NCBI RefSeq assembly: GCF_003335675.1
Contig: NZ_QPHL01000008.1
Coordinates: 21,284 to 85,283 of the forward strand
DNA: 64,000 nucleotides
Source of the DNA: Winogradskyella sp. KYW1333
GTDB lineage: Bacteria > Bacteroidota > Bacteroidia > Flavobacteriales > Flavobacteriaceae
Reading direction: 5' to 3'
Shown: one piece after another, positions 47,345 to 55,537 of the stretch
How the letters are laid out: the number at the start of each line of letters is the position of its first letter
Position numbering within the stretch: position 1 is the stretch's first letter
The notes under the pieces: model-generated
Told to the model about the DNA's origin: nothing
The model's input: the letters and a program-made list of their open reading frames with translations, nothing else
The model's database searches: none
Translations under genes and position numbers: made by a program

Positions 47345-47869
47345 TTAATTTTTAAGATATTCCTCGTTATTAATGTACTCCGTATGAGATTTCATTCTGT
47401 CGAATTCGTCTGTAATATCTTCTGGCTCCATTCCTATAACAAACTCTAAAAGATGCATGTCTGGATTTTCAGCACAAAAATCAAAAATCATTTCAGCAGC
47501 ATAATACCCCATAGTTTCCAATAGCATTATGGTTTTTGATTTAATATCCTCACCATCTGGATATTTAACATATAATGAGGCAGCACTGTAATTGATATCA
47601 CCTCCATCAGCCAATTCAATCTTGACATGAGTATATGGAGTATACCAGTTCTCTGAAAGTAAAGAATGTATCTCCGAATGATGATCTTGTGTTATCCATA
47701 AAGGCTCCTCATCTTCATAAAGCAAGTTCACCTCTTCATTTTTCTTTAACCCAAAAAGCTCAACAACCCTAAAATCTCTATTTCTTAAAAATATAGCTGC
47801 CTTTTCAAACCCTACAGAACTAATTCCAATATGGTTGGTTTCTTTAAAATATCCGAAAAAATGTATCAT
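47345..47869 (-). CDS. Unknown protein of the small-gene cassette
   Basis: 174 residues, soluble, acidic (many D/E, especially the last 60). Starts MIHFFGYFKETNHIGISSVGFEKAAIF. Near the middle it has WITQDHHSEIHSLLSENWYTP. No signal peptide or membrane helix. I do not recognise the family; its acidity and small size would also fit an immunity or anti-toxin protein. First of several unknown genes on the minus strand between repeat copies A and B. Confidence 0.6.
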   Translation of the reverse strand: MIHFFGYFKETNHIGISSVGFEKAAIFLRNRDFRVVELFGLKKNEEVNLLYEDEEPLWITQDHHSEIHSLLSENWYTPYTHVKIELADGGDINYSAASLYVKYPDGEDIKSKTIMLLETMGYYAAEMIFDFCAENPDMHLLEFVIGMEPEDITDEFDRMKSHTEYINNEEYLKN

Positions 47870-47909
47870 TCGTTTTTCAATTTAACTAAAACAACCCACA
47901 ATAAAGTGT

Positions 47910-48290
47910 TTATTTTTTAAAGTTCTTAAATTTTAATTTATATAATAATTTTCGCAGTTTTATTAACTCATTCCATTGTTTGCCTTGAGTATCAGACCAC
48001 CACTTAAAAGTTACAGAATTAAATCCATTTACCACCCTCATAGTGTATGTTACTCCATCTACTCCCATCCCAAATTTGGGTAACATAGCAATATTTAAAG
48101 TATTGAGTATGTTGAGCAATTCTTCTACTTCTTTTTTTTCTATCTCACAACAGTTATTATTTGAAATCACATAATAGCTTTTAGTTTCCCTTTCAATACT
48201 TACCGTTATTTTTTTTGTCCTTGATTCTAAAAATTCAGGGAATGCATTTTCAACATCAAATTCAATTATAGTATCTAAATTTGGTTTCAT
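47910..48290 (-). CDS. Unknown protein of the small-gene cassette
   Basis: 126 residues, soluble, mixed alpha/beta: TIIEFDVENAFPEFLESRTK at the start, a NNNCCEIEKKEVEELLNIL helix, and a basic tail (LIKLRKLLYKLKFKNFKK). No family recognised. Upstream gene 48315-48593 ends 24 bp before its start; one transcript is likely. Confidence 0.55.
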   Translation of the reverse strand: MKPNLDTIIEFDVENAFPEFLESRTKKITVSIERETKSYYVISNNNCCEIEKKEVEELLNILNTLNIAMLPKFGMGVDGVTYTMRVVNGFNSVTFKWWSDTQGKQWNELIKLRKLLYKLKFKNFKK

Positions 48291-48314
48291 ATAATATTCA
48301 TTTTATTTATTTAA

Positions 48315-48593
48315 TCAGTCTATAATTCTAATATTCCCATTAACTAATTCAATAGGTCCAACTAGGCCTAAAATATGTTCTAGTATGTATATTGGGCTTT
48401 CTTTTAAACGGTCTTGAAACTCCTGCCTTAGGGCAGAGAGATATAGTGCTTGCCTATGTACTCCAACAATACCGCACTTGACCTCTTTATTATAAGCTTT
48501 TACAAGCGTATTGAGTGTATAGGTTTCTAATCGCTTTTTATAGTCTGCAATAATTTTTGCATCTCCTGCTCTATCTATTAAAATATATTCCAT
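48315..48593 (-). CDS. Unknown 92-residue protein
   Basis: Small mostly helical protein; RLETYTLNTLVKAYNKEVKCGIVGVHRQALYLSALRQEFQDRL forms a long helical core and the end (LGLVGPIELVNGNIRIID) is beta-like. Function unknown, but the YNKE..CGIVGVH.QA.YL.AL...F..R pattern is regular enough to be a real conserved fold. Part of the minus-strand cassette. Confidence 0.55.
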   Translation of the reverse strand: MEYILIDRAGDAKIIADYKKRLETYTLNTLVKAYNKEVKCGIVGVHRQALYLSALRQEFQDRLKESPIYILEHILGLVGPIELVNGNIRIID

Positions 48594-48642
48594 AATATTT
48601 CTTATCTGTTTTTTAATTTTTATAATGAAGCCAAGGATTTAA

Positions 48643-48918
48643 CTATAATTTCTTATTTCCATGTTTAATCGTTTTTAAAAGGTCAGTTTTTAGTCTTTCC
48701 TGTCTTTGTCTCAATGATTCAATGGAGTCCTGTAAAAGAGATTTATTGTATTGATCATTCTCTGTACATAATTCGGAGTCATAAATTTTCCTTAATTGCT
48801 TTTGCTCCATTATAAGCATGGCTGTAACTTTTTTAATTTCACTTTGTAATGAATCTTGTTTAAACCCATTATTAAGCCAATCAATAATTTCTTGAGATGT
48901 TTTAAATAGTTTTTTCAT
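48643..48918 (-). CDS. Unknown 91-residue coiled-coil protein
   Basis: Almost entirely helical and strongly charged (KKVTAMLIMEQKQLRKIYDS, LLQDSIESLRQRQERLKTDL), with heptad-like spacing suggesting a coiled coil. No known family. Lead gene of this minus-strand group; the 300 bp upstream hold a GC-richer segment and repeat copy B. Confidence 0.5.
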   Translation of the reverse strand: MKKLFKTSQEIIDWLNNGFKQDSLQSEIKKVTAMLIMEQKQLRKIYDSELCTENDQYNKSLLQDSIESLRQRQERLKTDLLKTIKHGNKKL

Positions 48919-48977
48919 AATGCATTTATTTAAAAAATTAATGCACCAGAATCACAATATGTTATGTGGATGTTCAT

Positions 48978-49058
48978 TTATTTTGACTGAACTGTCCGTA
49001 TACTTGACCACCGTGGCTGTTGTGCTCGGTTGGTACGCGACTTGCGTTCCTGATACAT
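48978..49058 (-). other. GC-richer segment with a 26-codon basic ORF
   Basis: About 49005-49055 is clearly richer in G+C than all around it. On the minus strand it is open for 26 codons (MYQERKSRTNRAQQPRWSSI...), Arg/Gln-rich. It lies 60 bp upstream of the coiled-coil gene, so it may be a leader peptide, a piece of foreign DNA or a structured RNA. I cannot decide. Confidence 0.25.
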
Positions 49059-49095
49059 TACAAATATAAGAAATATTGCGCTTAAATTAAAGAAA

Positions 49096-49224
49096 TTAGT
49101 GTTGTATTAGTTCCAAATCCTCCCCAAAATAGTTCGACTTTACGCCCTTCTCCTCCACGGCATTATTCCCTAAAATAAATTTTATTTTAGGGAATATTAT
49201 TTTTTTAATAATCCTGAAAAACAT
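49096..49224 (-). CDS. 42-residue ORF encoded across repeat copy B
   Basis: ATG at 49224 directly follows the TAG of the 87-residue gene, and TAA is at 49096. Basic hydrophobic start (MFFRIIKKIIF) and a polar acidic end. The stretch PKIKFILGNNAVEEKGVKSN is encoded by the repeat; copy C keeps the same frame with one synonymous-type pattern of changes. Could be a short gene tail spread by the repeat, or a real small peptide. Confidence 0.35.
   Translation of the reverse strand: MFFRIIKKIIFPKIKFILGNNAVEEKGVKSNYFGEDLELIQH
49113..49207 (+). repeat. Island repeat, copy B (with perfect palindrome)
   Basis: Similar to copies A and C. It contains a perfect 16 bp palindrome arm pair (49164-49179 and 49181-49196, TATTCCCTAAAATAAA and its complement) with a one-base centre, followed on the plus strand by a T run. 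Works as a terminator shape in the plus direction. Confidence 0.85.
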
Positions 49225-49488
49225 CTATTCCATCTCAAACTCTTCGCCATCTGTAACAGCAATATCTCGTATGTCGGTCATTAACACTCGCTCTAATTTT
49301 TCAATCAAATCTGTACGTTCAATATCATCTATATTTCTCCAATTATTTTCCACATAAATAAAAACATTTGTAAATTCTGAAGATTGGTGTACTCTTATGT
49401 TTAAAACATCACCATCAATTTCGATTATGGCCTCGTGCGTTAATTCGTAGTATGTTTCTTTTGCTGCTGAAATTGTTTTGATTTTCAT
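49225..49488 (-). CDS. Unknown 87-residue protein
   Basis: Small acidic protein with beta-type first half (THEAIIEIDGDVLNIRVHQS) and a helical second half (IERTDLIEKLERVLMTDIRD). No family recognised. Followed directly by the 42-codon ORF in repeat copy B (TAG then ATG). Probably cotranscribed with the 63-residue membrane protein upstream. Confidence 0.5.
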   Translation of the reverse strand: MKIKTISAAKETYYELTHEAIIEIDGDVLNIRVHQSSEFTNVFIYVENNWRNIDDIERTDLIEKLERVLMTDIRDIAVTDGEEFEME

Positions 49489-49552
49489 ATGTTTTTTATT
49501 TCAAATATTTTTTACCTAAGTAAATCTTGTGAGTTTACTCCTTTCAATAAAA

Positions 49553-49744
49553 TTAAGAATTTTCATCCTCATATCCATTTAAATATCTAAAAAACCAATA
49601 CACAACTAAGGGCCATAATAATACATACACCAAACTTTCAAAGAAATGTAAAGACTCCGTGTTATTAGAGTTAAATTTTGTTATTGAATCCACAATTACA
49701 AACAAGAAAAATCCGAAAGCAAAATAATATAGTATACAAAGCAT
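49553..49744 (-). CDS. Small two-helix membrane protein
   Basis: 63 residues: hydrophobic helices at about 3-20 and 37-53, short acidic tail (GYEDENS). No family recognised. Could be an effector or a structural membrane peptide; nothing in the sequence decides. Confidence 0.45.
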   Translation of the reverse strand: MLCILYYFAFGFFLFVIVDSITKFNSNNTESLHFFESLVYVLLWPLVVYWFFRYLNGYEDENS

Positions 49745-49795
49745 AATTTAATTTTTATGCAATATCAACCTATGGATTGCCATATCATGTCAATA

Positions 49796-50692
49796 CTAGA
49801 GTTTATTTAGAAAATCAGTTTGTATTAATTTTTTAAGGTATAAAGGTTTAATGATATTAATTTCGCCTAATTCTGAGGCTATTAATTTTACAAGATCAAT
49901 ATTTGGCACCAGTAAAAACTGAACTTCATTAAGTAATCCATTTTTTTTGCCCGTAATGTTTTGAGTGAAATGTAAGGGCCTGGTTTTCCAGTATTCTATT
50001 AAAAAATCAGAAACACCAAGAGTTATTAGTGTTTTCTGTTCTTTGGGTATAATACATTTTGTTACACCCAAATAGTACTTTTGCAGTTCTAAATCTTCAA
50101 AAATATCTTCTGGAATTTTTTTAATTTGGAATGTATTACCAAGTTCAATTTTATTAATTCTATCTAAACCAAAGATACGCAATGCTTTTTTTGTGAGATC
50201 ATAACCAATGATATACCACCTATTTTTACTCACTTTTAAACGAAGGGGGAAAATGTGTCTGTTTTCAGAATTTCCCTGATACTTCTCATATTTAAAATTT
50301 ATAATTAAAGTGTCATCTAGAGCTTTAAAAATATGTTTAATAACTTCTATATTTTCAAAGGCTGACTCATTATCCATAACATACTTAGAATAACGTTCTT
50401 TATAGTTGTCTTTAAATTTATTTAAATATTCTTGTTGTAAAGCTCTATCAAATAAATTGTCTTTATCAACAAAAGTATCATGTATAATAAACTTTTTATA
50501 GTAAGAATTATAATCTATCTCAAAACCTATTTCTCTCAAAAACTCAAAATCTCTATTGAGTGTTCTAGATGATATTATATAGTCATGTTGTTCTAGGTAT
50601 TCTAAATATTCTTTTTTGCTTCGATACCTTTTTAATCCATAATCACGTAGTAAGGCAATACGATTTAGAGCAGGAAAATTGTTACTCGACAT
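49796..50692 (-). CDS. WYL-domain transcriptional regulator
   Basis: 298 residues from ATG 50692 (an in-frame GTG at 50719 gives nine more). Winged helix-turn-helix at the start (FPALNRIALLRDYGLKR...YIISSRTLNRDFEFLREIGF), then a WYL domain: FPLRLKVSKNRWYIIGYDL and RIFGLDRINKIEL, and a C-terminal WCX-like part. WYL regulators of this build (BrxR, CapW) repress phage-defence operons and sense nucleic-acid ligands. It is divergent from the GIY-YIG gene, with a palindromic site in between that recurs at 56033. Confidence 0.85.
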   Translation of the reverse strand: MSSNNFPALNRIALLRDYGLKRYRSKKEYLEYLEQHDYIISSRTLNRDFEFLREIGFEIDYNSYYKKFIIHDTFVDKDNLFDRALQQEYLNKFKDNYKERYSKYVMDNESAFENIEVIKHIFKALDDTLIINFKYEKYQGNSENRHIFPLRLKVSKNRWYIIGYDLTKKALRIFGLDRINKIELGNTFQIKKIPEDIFEDLELQKYYLGVTKCIIPKEQKTLITLGVSDFLIEYWKTRPLHFTQNITGKKNGLLNEVQFLLVPNIDLVKLIASELGEINIIKPLYLKKLIQTDFLNKL

Positions 50693-50743
50693 AGTTGGAG
50701 TGATTTTTAATTTTGACACTCAAATCTAAACAAAATCAATGTA

Positions 50744-50760
50744 TTGACATAATTTGTCAC
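50744..50760. promoter_or_regulatory. Palindromic operator-like site 1
   Basis: TTGACATAATTTGTCA (50744-50759): arms TGACA and TGTCA around five AT bases. It is identical over 16 bp to 56032-56047. It lies 44 bp before the GIY-YIG gene and 52 bp from the WYL gene start, the expected place for an autoregulated repressor. Confidence 0.6.
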
Positions 50761-50803
50761 ACTTGGTGTCTTATTTTGTAATTAAATCATAAAAAGATAA
50801 ATT

Positions 50804-51328
50804 ATGGAAAACACGTTTATGAATTTTTATAGTAAATTGATTAAAGAGTTTGAGATTGATAATAATTTTGAAGAAATTCGTTGTAAGACAGAGAAGATAA
50901 AATGGCCTAACGCGAGTGGAGTTTATTTAGTTTGGAAAAGTGCTTTTGGCTCAATCGATGATTTACTATATATTGGCATGACAGGTAAATTTAAAAGAAA
51001 TAAAAAAAACGATATAGTTTTTAATTCAGGCACATTTGATAAAAGAAAATCAAGATGGACACCCTACAGATTTTGTGAGGATGAAAGAGATGGGGAAAAT
51101 TATTTTTCATTTAAGTATGGACCTAAGTATAAATTAAAAGAACAAGGCAGGCGTAAATATGAACCCGATGCATACAGAGAAACAATTGAATATTCTAAAT
51201 TAACAATTCATTGTTTTTTAATTTCTGCGAATCATAACGATTATACACCTGAACTTTTAGAAAAAGAAATGTTAACAAAATATCTAAAATATACGGGAAC
51301 TTTGCCACTTGCAAATAATGAATTATAA
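50804..51328 (+). CDS. GIY-YIG nuclease-like protein
   Basis: 174 residues. SGVYLVW (GVY at 39-41) and LLYIGMTG (YIG at 56-58) are the two halves of the GIY-YIG motif; a basic patch (RRKYEPDAYRE) and the late E in LLEKEMLTKYLK with N in LANNEL complete the usual catalytic set. Probably a DNA endonuclease; the insert between the motifs and the helix is longer than the minimal domain. First gene behind operator site 1. A truncated copy of its 3' end is at 54233. Confidence 0.7.
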   Translation: MENTFMNFYSKLIKEFEIDNNFEEIRCKTEKIKWPNASGVYLVWKSAFGSIDDLLYIGMTGKFKRNKKNDIVFNSGTFDKRKSRWTPYRFCEDERDGENYFSFKYGPKYKLKEQGRRKYEPDAYRETIEYSKLTIHCFLISANHNDYTPELLEKEMLTKYLKYTGTLPLANNEL

Positions 51329-51393
51329 TTTTTTGACATATCTTTTCATAAATTCACTAAAAATTGTCTTAGAAATAACTTAATTCTAAATAC

Positions 51394-52974
51394 ATGGAGG
51401 TTAAAAAGTTTAATGCGCAGCTTAAGACTAAATATTATGAAATAGATAGTTTCGACAAATATGAATGGGACAAAATATCAGAGAATATTAATTTAACATC
51501 GGAAATTATTAAAGAATATTCCGATAAAATCAATTGGTCAAGGATAAGATGTCACTATAATTTTGAATACAACTTTATTGAAAAGAATTTATTAAAATTT
51601 GATTTTGATGTATTAGTTAAAAATTGTCTCCTTGATGAAAATTTAATTTTAAAAGGGTGGGATAATTTTTTTAAATTACATTTGATTAACTACCAACTTC
51701 TCACAGGTTCCATAATTGATCAATTACTGAAAGATTTTCATCAAGATGACTTCATTTTGCGTAGAATTATTACTGTCCAGAATCTGAATAATTATTATTT
51801 AGAAGAGATAATTAGTCAATTAGGTGAAAATCAAATTTCAAATGATTTTTGGGATGAAATTTCAAAAAATTATTTATCAGAAGATTTTATAATTAAATAT
51901 GATAATAAACTTAATTGGAAGTTGCTTTCGCGATATCAAGATTTTACAGTTAAATTTTTAAAAGAATTCATAGAAAGAATAGATTGGGAAGAGATATCAG
52001 CCTACCAAAAATTGAATGAAGATTTTATAATTGATAATAAGTCAAACCTAAATTGGCAATCTATCAGTTCAATACAAAAAATCACCCCAAGAATTGTAGA
52101 ATTATGTTTTGAAAATATTAATCAAAATACCCAAAATTGGATAAACATTTTAAGCAACAATAAGTTTAAAGAAGATTTAATTTTAAAAATTTTTGAAAGA
52201 ACAGATTGGAATGAAGATATGTTAATTTCCGCAGCAAAATATCAGATTTTAGGACAAGATGTGATTAACCTATTAATTAAGAAAATTGGGCAGTACAATC
52301 AACATTGGATTTATTATAATCAAAAATTTAATAAAGATTTTATTTATAAGAATCTTGATAATTTTGATTTTAATTCATTTGCAGATAATAAATTTTTATC
52401 TGATGAACTGGTATTAGAGTTTCAGACACAAATATCCAATCATATAGGGAAATCTTCAAGGGGCTCAAAATTACCTGATAAAAAATCTTTAGAAAATCTT
52501 TTTTGGAAAAAAATCACTTCTCATTACAACATTAATAAAGACCTTCGAAAACAATATAGAATTAAAGTTAATACTGGTAATTGGTTTTATAAATCAGTAA
52601 AAATTATAAAACAAATCATCTTTAATTCACATTATTATGAGACTTATGATAGTTTTTTTTATGCTTACTTTTTTCCTAATTTTCATGAAGATTATGAAGT
52701 CAATCAAACTATTAATTTCAGATTTCATAATAGAGATATATGGCGTGAGAATTTTTATGTTGAGCCAATCTTAACTGGTGATGAAATGAATAAAGGTGAA
52801 AGTGGAACTTTTTCACATAAAATAGTTAAGGTGAAAGTTAATTATGAAGATGTCAGAAAATTCGAAAGAGTTAGAAGACTTCCGGTAACAAAAATCCAGG
52901 TTATAGGAATTATAGAAAGACCTGAATTTACTAAGGAATGGAATAATCTTGCACCTAGGCGAATTGGAATTTAA
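51394..52974 (+). CDS. Repeat protein of unknown function
   Basis: 526 residues. From about 25 to 360 it consists of some ten to twelve units of about 24 residues of the form W..IS..Q.LSEDFI....L.W (for example LNWKLLSRYQDFTVKFLKEF then IDWEEISAYQKLNEDFI). Similar solenoids occur in large-virus and bacterial proteins and probably serve as binding scaffolds. The last 150 residues are a different, beta-rich domain ending RLPVTKIQVIGIIERPEF. No active site seen. 65 bp after the GIY-YIG gene. Confidence 0.6.
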   Translation: MEVKKFNAQLKTKYYEIDSFDKYEWDKISENINLTSEIIKEYSDKINWSRIRCHYNFEYNFIEKNLLKFDFDVLVKNCLLDENLILKGWDNFFKLHLINYQLLTGSIIDQLLKDFHQDDFILRRIITVQNLNNYYLEEIISQLGENQISNDFWDEISKNYLSEDFIIKYDNKLNWKLLSRYQDFTVKFLKEFIERIDWEEISAYQKLNEDFIIDNKSNLNWQSISSIQKITPRIVELCFENINQNTQNWINILSNNKFKEDLILKIFERTDWNEDMLISAAKYQILGQDVINLLIKKIGQYNQHWIYYNQKFNKDFIYKNLDNFDFNSFADNKFLSDELVLEFQTQISNHIGKSSRGSKLPDKKSLENLFWKKITSHYNINKDLRKQYRIKVNTGNWFYKSVKIIKQIIFNSHYYETYDSFFYAYFFPNFHEDYEVNQTINFRFHNRDIWRENFYVEPILTGDEMNKGESGTFSHKIVKVKVNYEDVRKFERVRRLPVTKIQVIGIIERPEFTKEWNNLAPRRIGI

Positions 52975-52987
52975 TTTAAATAATATT

Positions 52988-53350
52988 ATGAATAAAGTAA
53001 ATTTTAACAACGAAACAGTAAGACAAGCAGTAAATGAATGGATTAATGAGGAAAAGTTAGCAGAATCTAAATATGGTCATATATCCAAATGGGACACATC
53101 TGAAGAAGTTACGGATATGAATTTTCTGTTCAGTAAGGCTGACGCTTTCAACCAAGACATCGGAAATTAGGATGTAATTAGTGTTAATATGAAAAGAATG
53201 TTTTGTTTTGCTGAGTCATTTAACCAAGACATTGGGAATTGGGATGCAAGTAATATGGAAAGTATGTTTAAAGAGGCTAAAGCTTTCAAACAAAACTTAG
53301 GGAATTGGAATCTATCTAAAGATGCCGGTATTAGTTTGATGTTTGATTAA
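52988..53350 (+). pseudogene. DUF285 (BspA-like) repeat gene with a TAG nonsense codon
   Basis: ATG 52988 opens WDTSEEVTDMNFLF, then KADAFNQDIGN followed by TAG at 53168-53170. The same frame continues for 59 more codons with the next repeats (FAESFNQDIGNWDASNMESM, AFKQNLGNWNLS) and stops at 53350. In every other repeat the residue after GN is Trp, so TGG has become TAG. Members are surface or scaffold proteins with 25-residue repeats. Either a fresh pseudogene or, less likely, readthrough. Confidence 0.8.
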
Positions 53351-53448
53351 ATCCGATGGTTGCAATTAAGAAATTTTAAGCTGAGGAAAGATAGCTTTAT
53401 AATTGATTTCATTATTAGTTGCACCATTAAAAATTGAATACAAATAAA

Positions 53449-54159
53449 ATGAAATTACCAAAAATAGATTATGACTTCTGGCTTTCAAATTGGAATGATA
53501 CTGTTGGGAGAGGTAAAGTATATACGAATAAGAATTTAAGAGAGTATATCAAATTTGATAATGATATTAATTCTTGTACAGCAGAAATTTATAAATTGAC
53601 GAAAAGCAATAAACTATCTAAACAAACGATTTTACAGGTTGTCGATTTAATTTATTCCTGGGGTGGTCCATCAGGAAGAATGTTTTATTCAAAAACAAAT
53701 GGGAAAGAAAGTCCAAGAGAAGAACTTGAAATGAATAAAAATACTTTTCAAAAATATTTAGATGGAATTAAACTCGCAAAAGAAGGTAAAACAAGTAGTA
53801 TTAAAATGTTTAATAGTATTAGAGGTATAGGTCCATCATATGCCTCTAAACATTCTTACTTTTGGAGTGTAAATAGTTATAACCCATTAATAATTATTGA
53901 TTCAAAAATAGCTGGAGCACTAGGGTACAATACAATTGATTTGCTTTTAAAAGATTATAGTTACACACAAATTATAAAAAGTTTTATTCATAAAGCAGAA
54001 GCAGAGTTTAAAGAGAAAAATCCAACTAAAGTTGAAAGAGCTTTGTTTGCTTTTCATAATTTCTACTTTTTAAATGATAATAGTAATTGGAAAAATAAAA
54101 ATGAAACCGAAAATTTTGAAGAAGCTAAAAGATTAGCAAATATTTTATTTGAAAAATAG
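53449..54159 (+). CDS. OGG-fold (HhH) DNA-glycosylase-like protein
   Basis: 236 residues from ATG 53449 (TTG at 53434 is an alternative). Helix-hairpin-helix with GIGPSYASKHSYFWS at 126-140, where K134 corresponds to the catalytic lysine of 8-oxoguanine glycosylases, and NPLIIIDSKIAGALG with D151 in the place of the catalytic aspartate. The rest differs from classic Ogg. Such OGG-fold proteins are found among phage-defence and DNA-modification islands. Substrate unknown. Confidence 0.6.
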   Translation: MKLPKIDYDFWLSNWNDTVGRGKVYTNKNLREYIKFDNDINSCTAEIYKLTKSNKLSKQTILQVVDLIYSWGGPSGRMFYSKTNGKESPREELEMNKNTFQKYLDGIKLAKEGKTSSIKMFNSIRGIGPSYASKHSYFWSVNSYNPLIIIDSKIAGALGYNTIDLLLKDYSYTQIIKSFIHKAEAEFKEKNPTKVERALFAFHNFYFLNDNSNWKNKNETENFEEAKRLANILFEK

Positions 54160-54232
54160 GTAAAAATTAATAAAATCAGCCTTAAAAATCACTTATTCAA
54201 GATGTAGTATTTTTTTTAAGTGAAGTGGTTTT

Positions 54233-54316
54233 CAACCAAGTAAAGAAATATTAACAAAATATTTAAAGGATTCATGGATTTTGCCTCCTGCAAAAAATGA
54301 ACTAAAAAATGTTTAA
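54233..54316 (+). pseudogene. Relic of a GIY-YIG gene 3' end
   Basis: In frame: QPSKEILTKYLKDSWILPPA then KNELKNV and stop. It parallels the end of the GIY-YIG protein (ELLEKEMLTKYLKYTGTLPL then ANNEL). No start codon and nothing of the rest remains. Confidence 0.5.
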
Positions 54317-54331
54317 TTTATAGAAGAAAAT

Positions 54332-55450
54332 ATGACCTGGGAAAAGTATTACCAATTTGATAATATATCTAAAACAAATACATATTTGAGAATTATCTTC
54401 ACTCAAATAATAATTGCTTTTTTTAGTTTTTTGCACCTTTTTACTGACCTTGGACATTGGTCTGGCTTCATATTTTTATCATTAGTTGTGTTGGTTCAAA
54501 TAGTTGCCTTCTTTAGAGGTAAAAAAGTTTTTTGGCAATTTTTAAATCTTAATTTAAAAGAATTTGGATTTAATTATGTTTCTGTTTTAAAAATATGTTT
54601 TGCATTAATACTGGTTTATTATCACAATGACCTTCTTTATGGAATAATACTATTTATAATTTTTAATGAATTTTTAAGGTTTTTATATAACCGTTTGTAT
54701 GAGTATGATATAATTGAAAAACAGCATAACAGCAATGATATAAAATTAATTAAAAGTGGCACCATTGCAGATTTTGATTTTGTTGAATTTCTGATTTTAC
54801 TTCTAACTCTTGGTCTACCATTTCAAGAGTTTTTAATTATTGATTTGAAACTAATCACTTTTTTAATATTTTCATTTTACAGTTTACACTTTTTAGTTTT
54901 TATCTCGCCCATATTATTTAATCAAATTTATAGATTGTTAAATCAATCTTTAAAAGTGTTTTTTATAATCATTTGCTTTTTATTTATAATTACAACACAA
55001 CTAAAGAACTTATATAGCGATGTATATCCAGGGTATTTTAATGATTCTTATTCAACTTTAAAAAATCTAATTAATATTATTACGGGAAATATATTTTCTG
55101 AATTAAAAAATTATGATACCGGATTAATAGCTTTATGTTTTATATTATTTTGTTTTGTGGGCATTATATTATTTACAATTTTTACAGCTATCATGGTAGA
55201 TACCACAATAGAAAACCATAAGGGTATGAAAAAAATATTAGGCCTGTATGATGGAAGTTATGTTATAGGTTTTTATGAAAAAGATAGTACTGGCAAATGG
55301 TTTATTTTAAATCGTTTAAAACATAAAGGAAAATATTACTTTAATGATATAGAAGAGGACGAGGTTGTAGATCCAGATTTGCCACCATTTGATATTGAAA
55401 ATGCCTATGCATTAATTATGAGCAAAAACGGTGTCAAAGGTTTGGGATAG
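54332..55450 (+). CDS. Multi-helix membrane protein with cytosolic C-terminus
   Basis: 372 residues. Hydrophobic segments near 20-37, 43-60, 80-98, 100-115, 145-160, 170-195, 205-225 and 262-285, then a soluble tail of about 85 residues (LGLYDGSYVIGFYEKDSTGK ... VVDPDLPPFDIENAYALIM). No family recognised. In a defence-type island a membrane protein with a soluble sensor-like end could be an effector, but nothing shows it. Confidence 0.55.
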   Translation: MTWEKYYQFDNISKTNTYLRIIFTQIIIAFFSFLHLFTDLGHWSGFIFLSLVVLVQIVAFFRGKKVFWQFLNLNLKEFGFNYVSVLKICFALILVYYHNDLLYGIILFIIFNEFLRFLYNRLYEYDIIEKQHNSNDIKLIKSGTIADFDFVEFLILLLTLGLPFQEFLIIDLKLITFLIFSFYSLHFLVFISPILFNQIYRLLNQSLKVFFIIICFLFIITTQLKNLYSDVYPGYFNDSYSTLKNLINIITGNIFSELKNYDTGLIALCFILFCFVGIILFTIFTAIMVDTTIENHKGMKKILGLYDGSYVIGFYEKDSTGKWFILNRLKHKGKYYFNDIEEDEVVDPDLPPFDIENAYALIMSKNGVKGLG

Positions 55451-55537
55451 AGTAATTAAAATGCCGCAATTATGAAATATTATTATACATTTAGTTTAAA
55501 TCTTTCTTATGATTTAAGAGATATAAAAACAAAATTT

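Noticed and set aside
53168..53170. TAG read as an amino acid (recoding) in the DUF285 gene
   Set aside because: No sign of pyrrolysine or suppressor genes in the window and many other genes end in TAG here (for example the 87-residue gene and the antitoxin neighbourhood), so a nonsense mutation is the simpler view.
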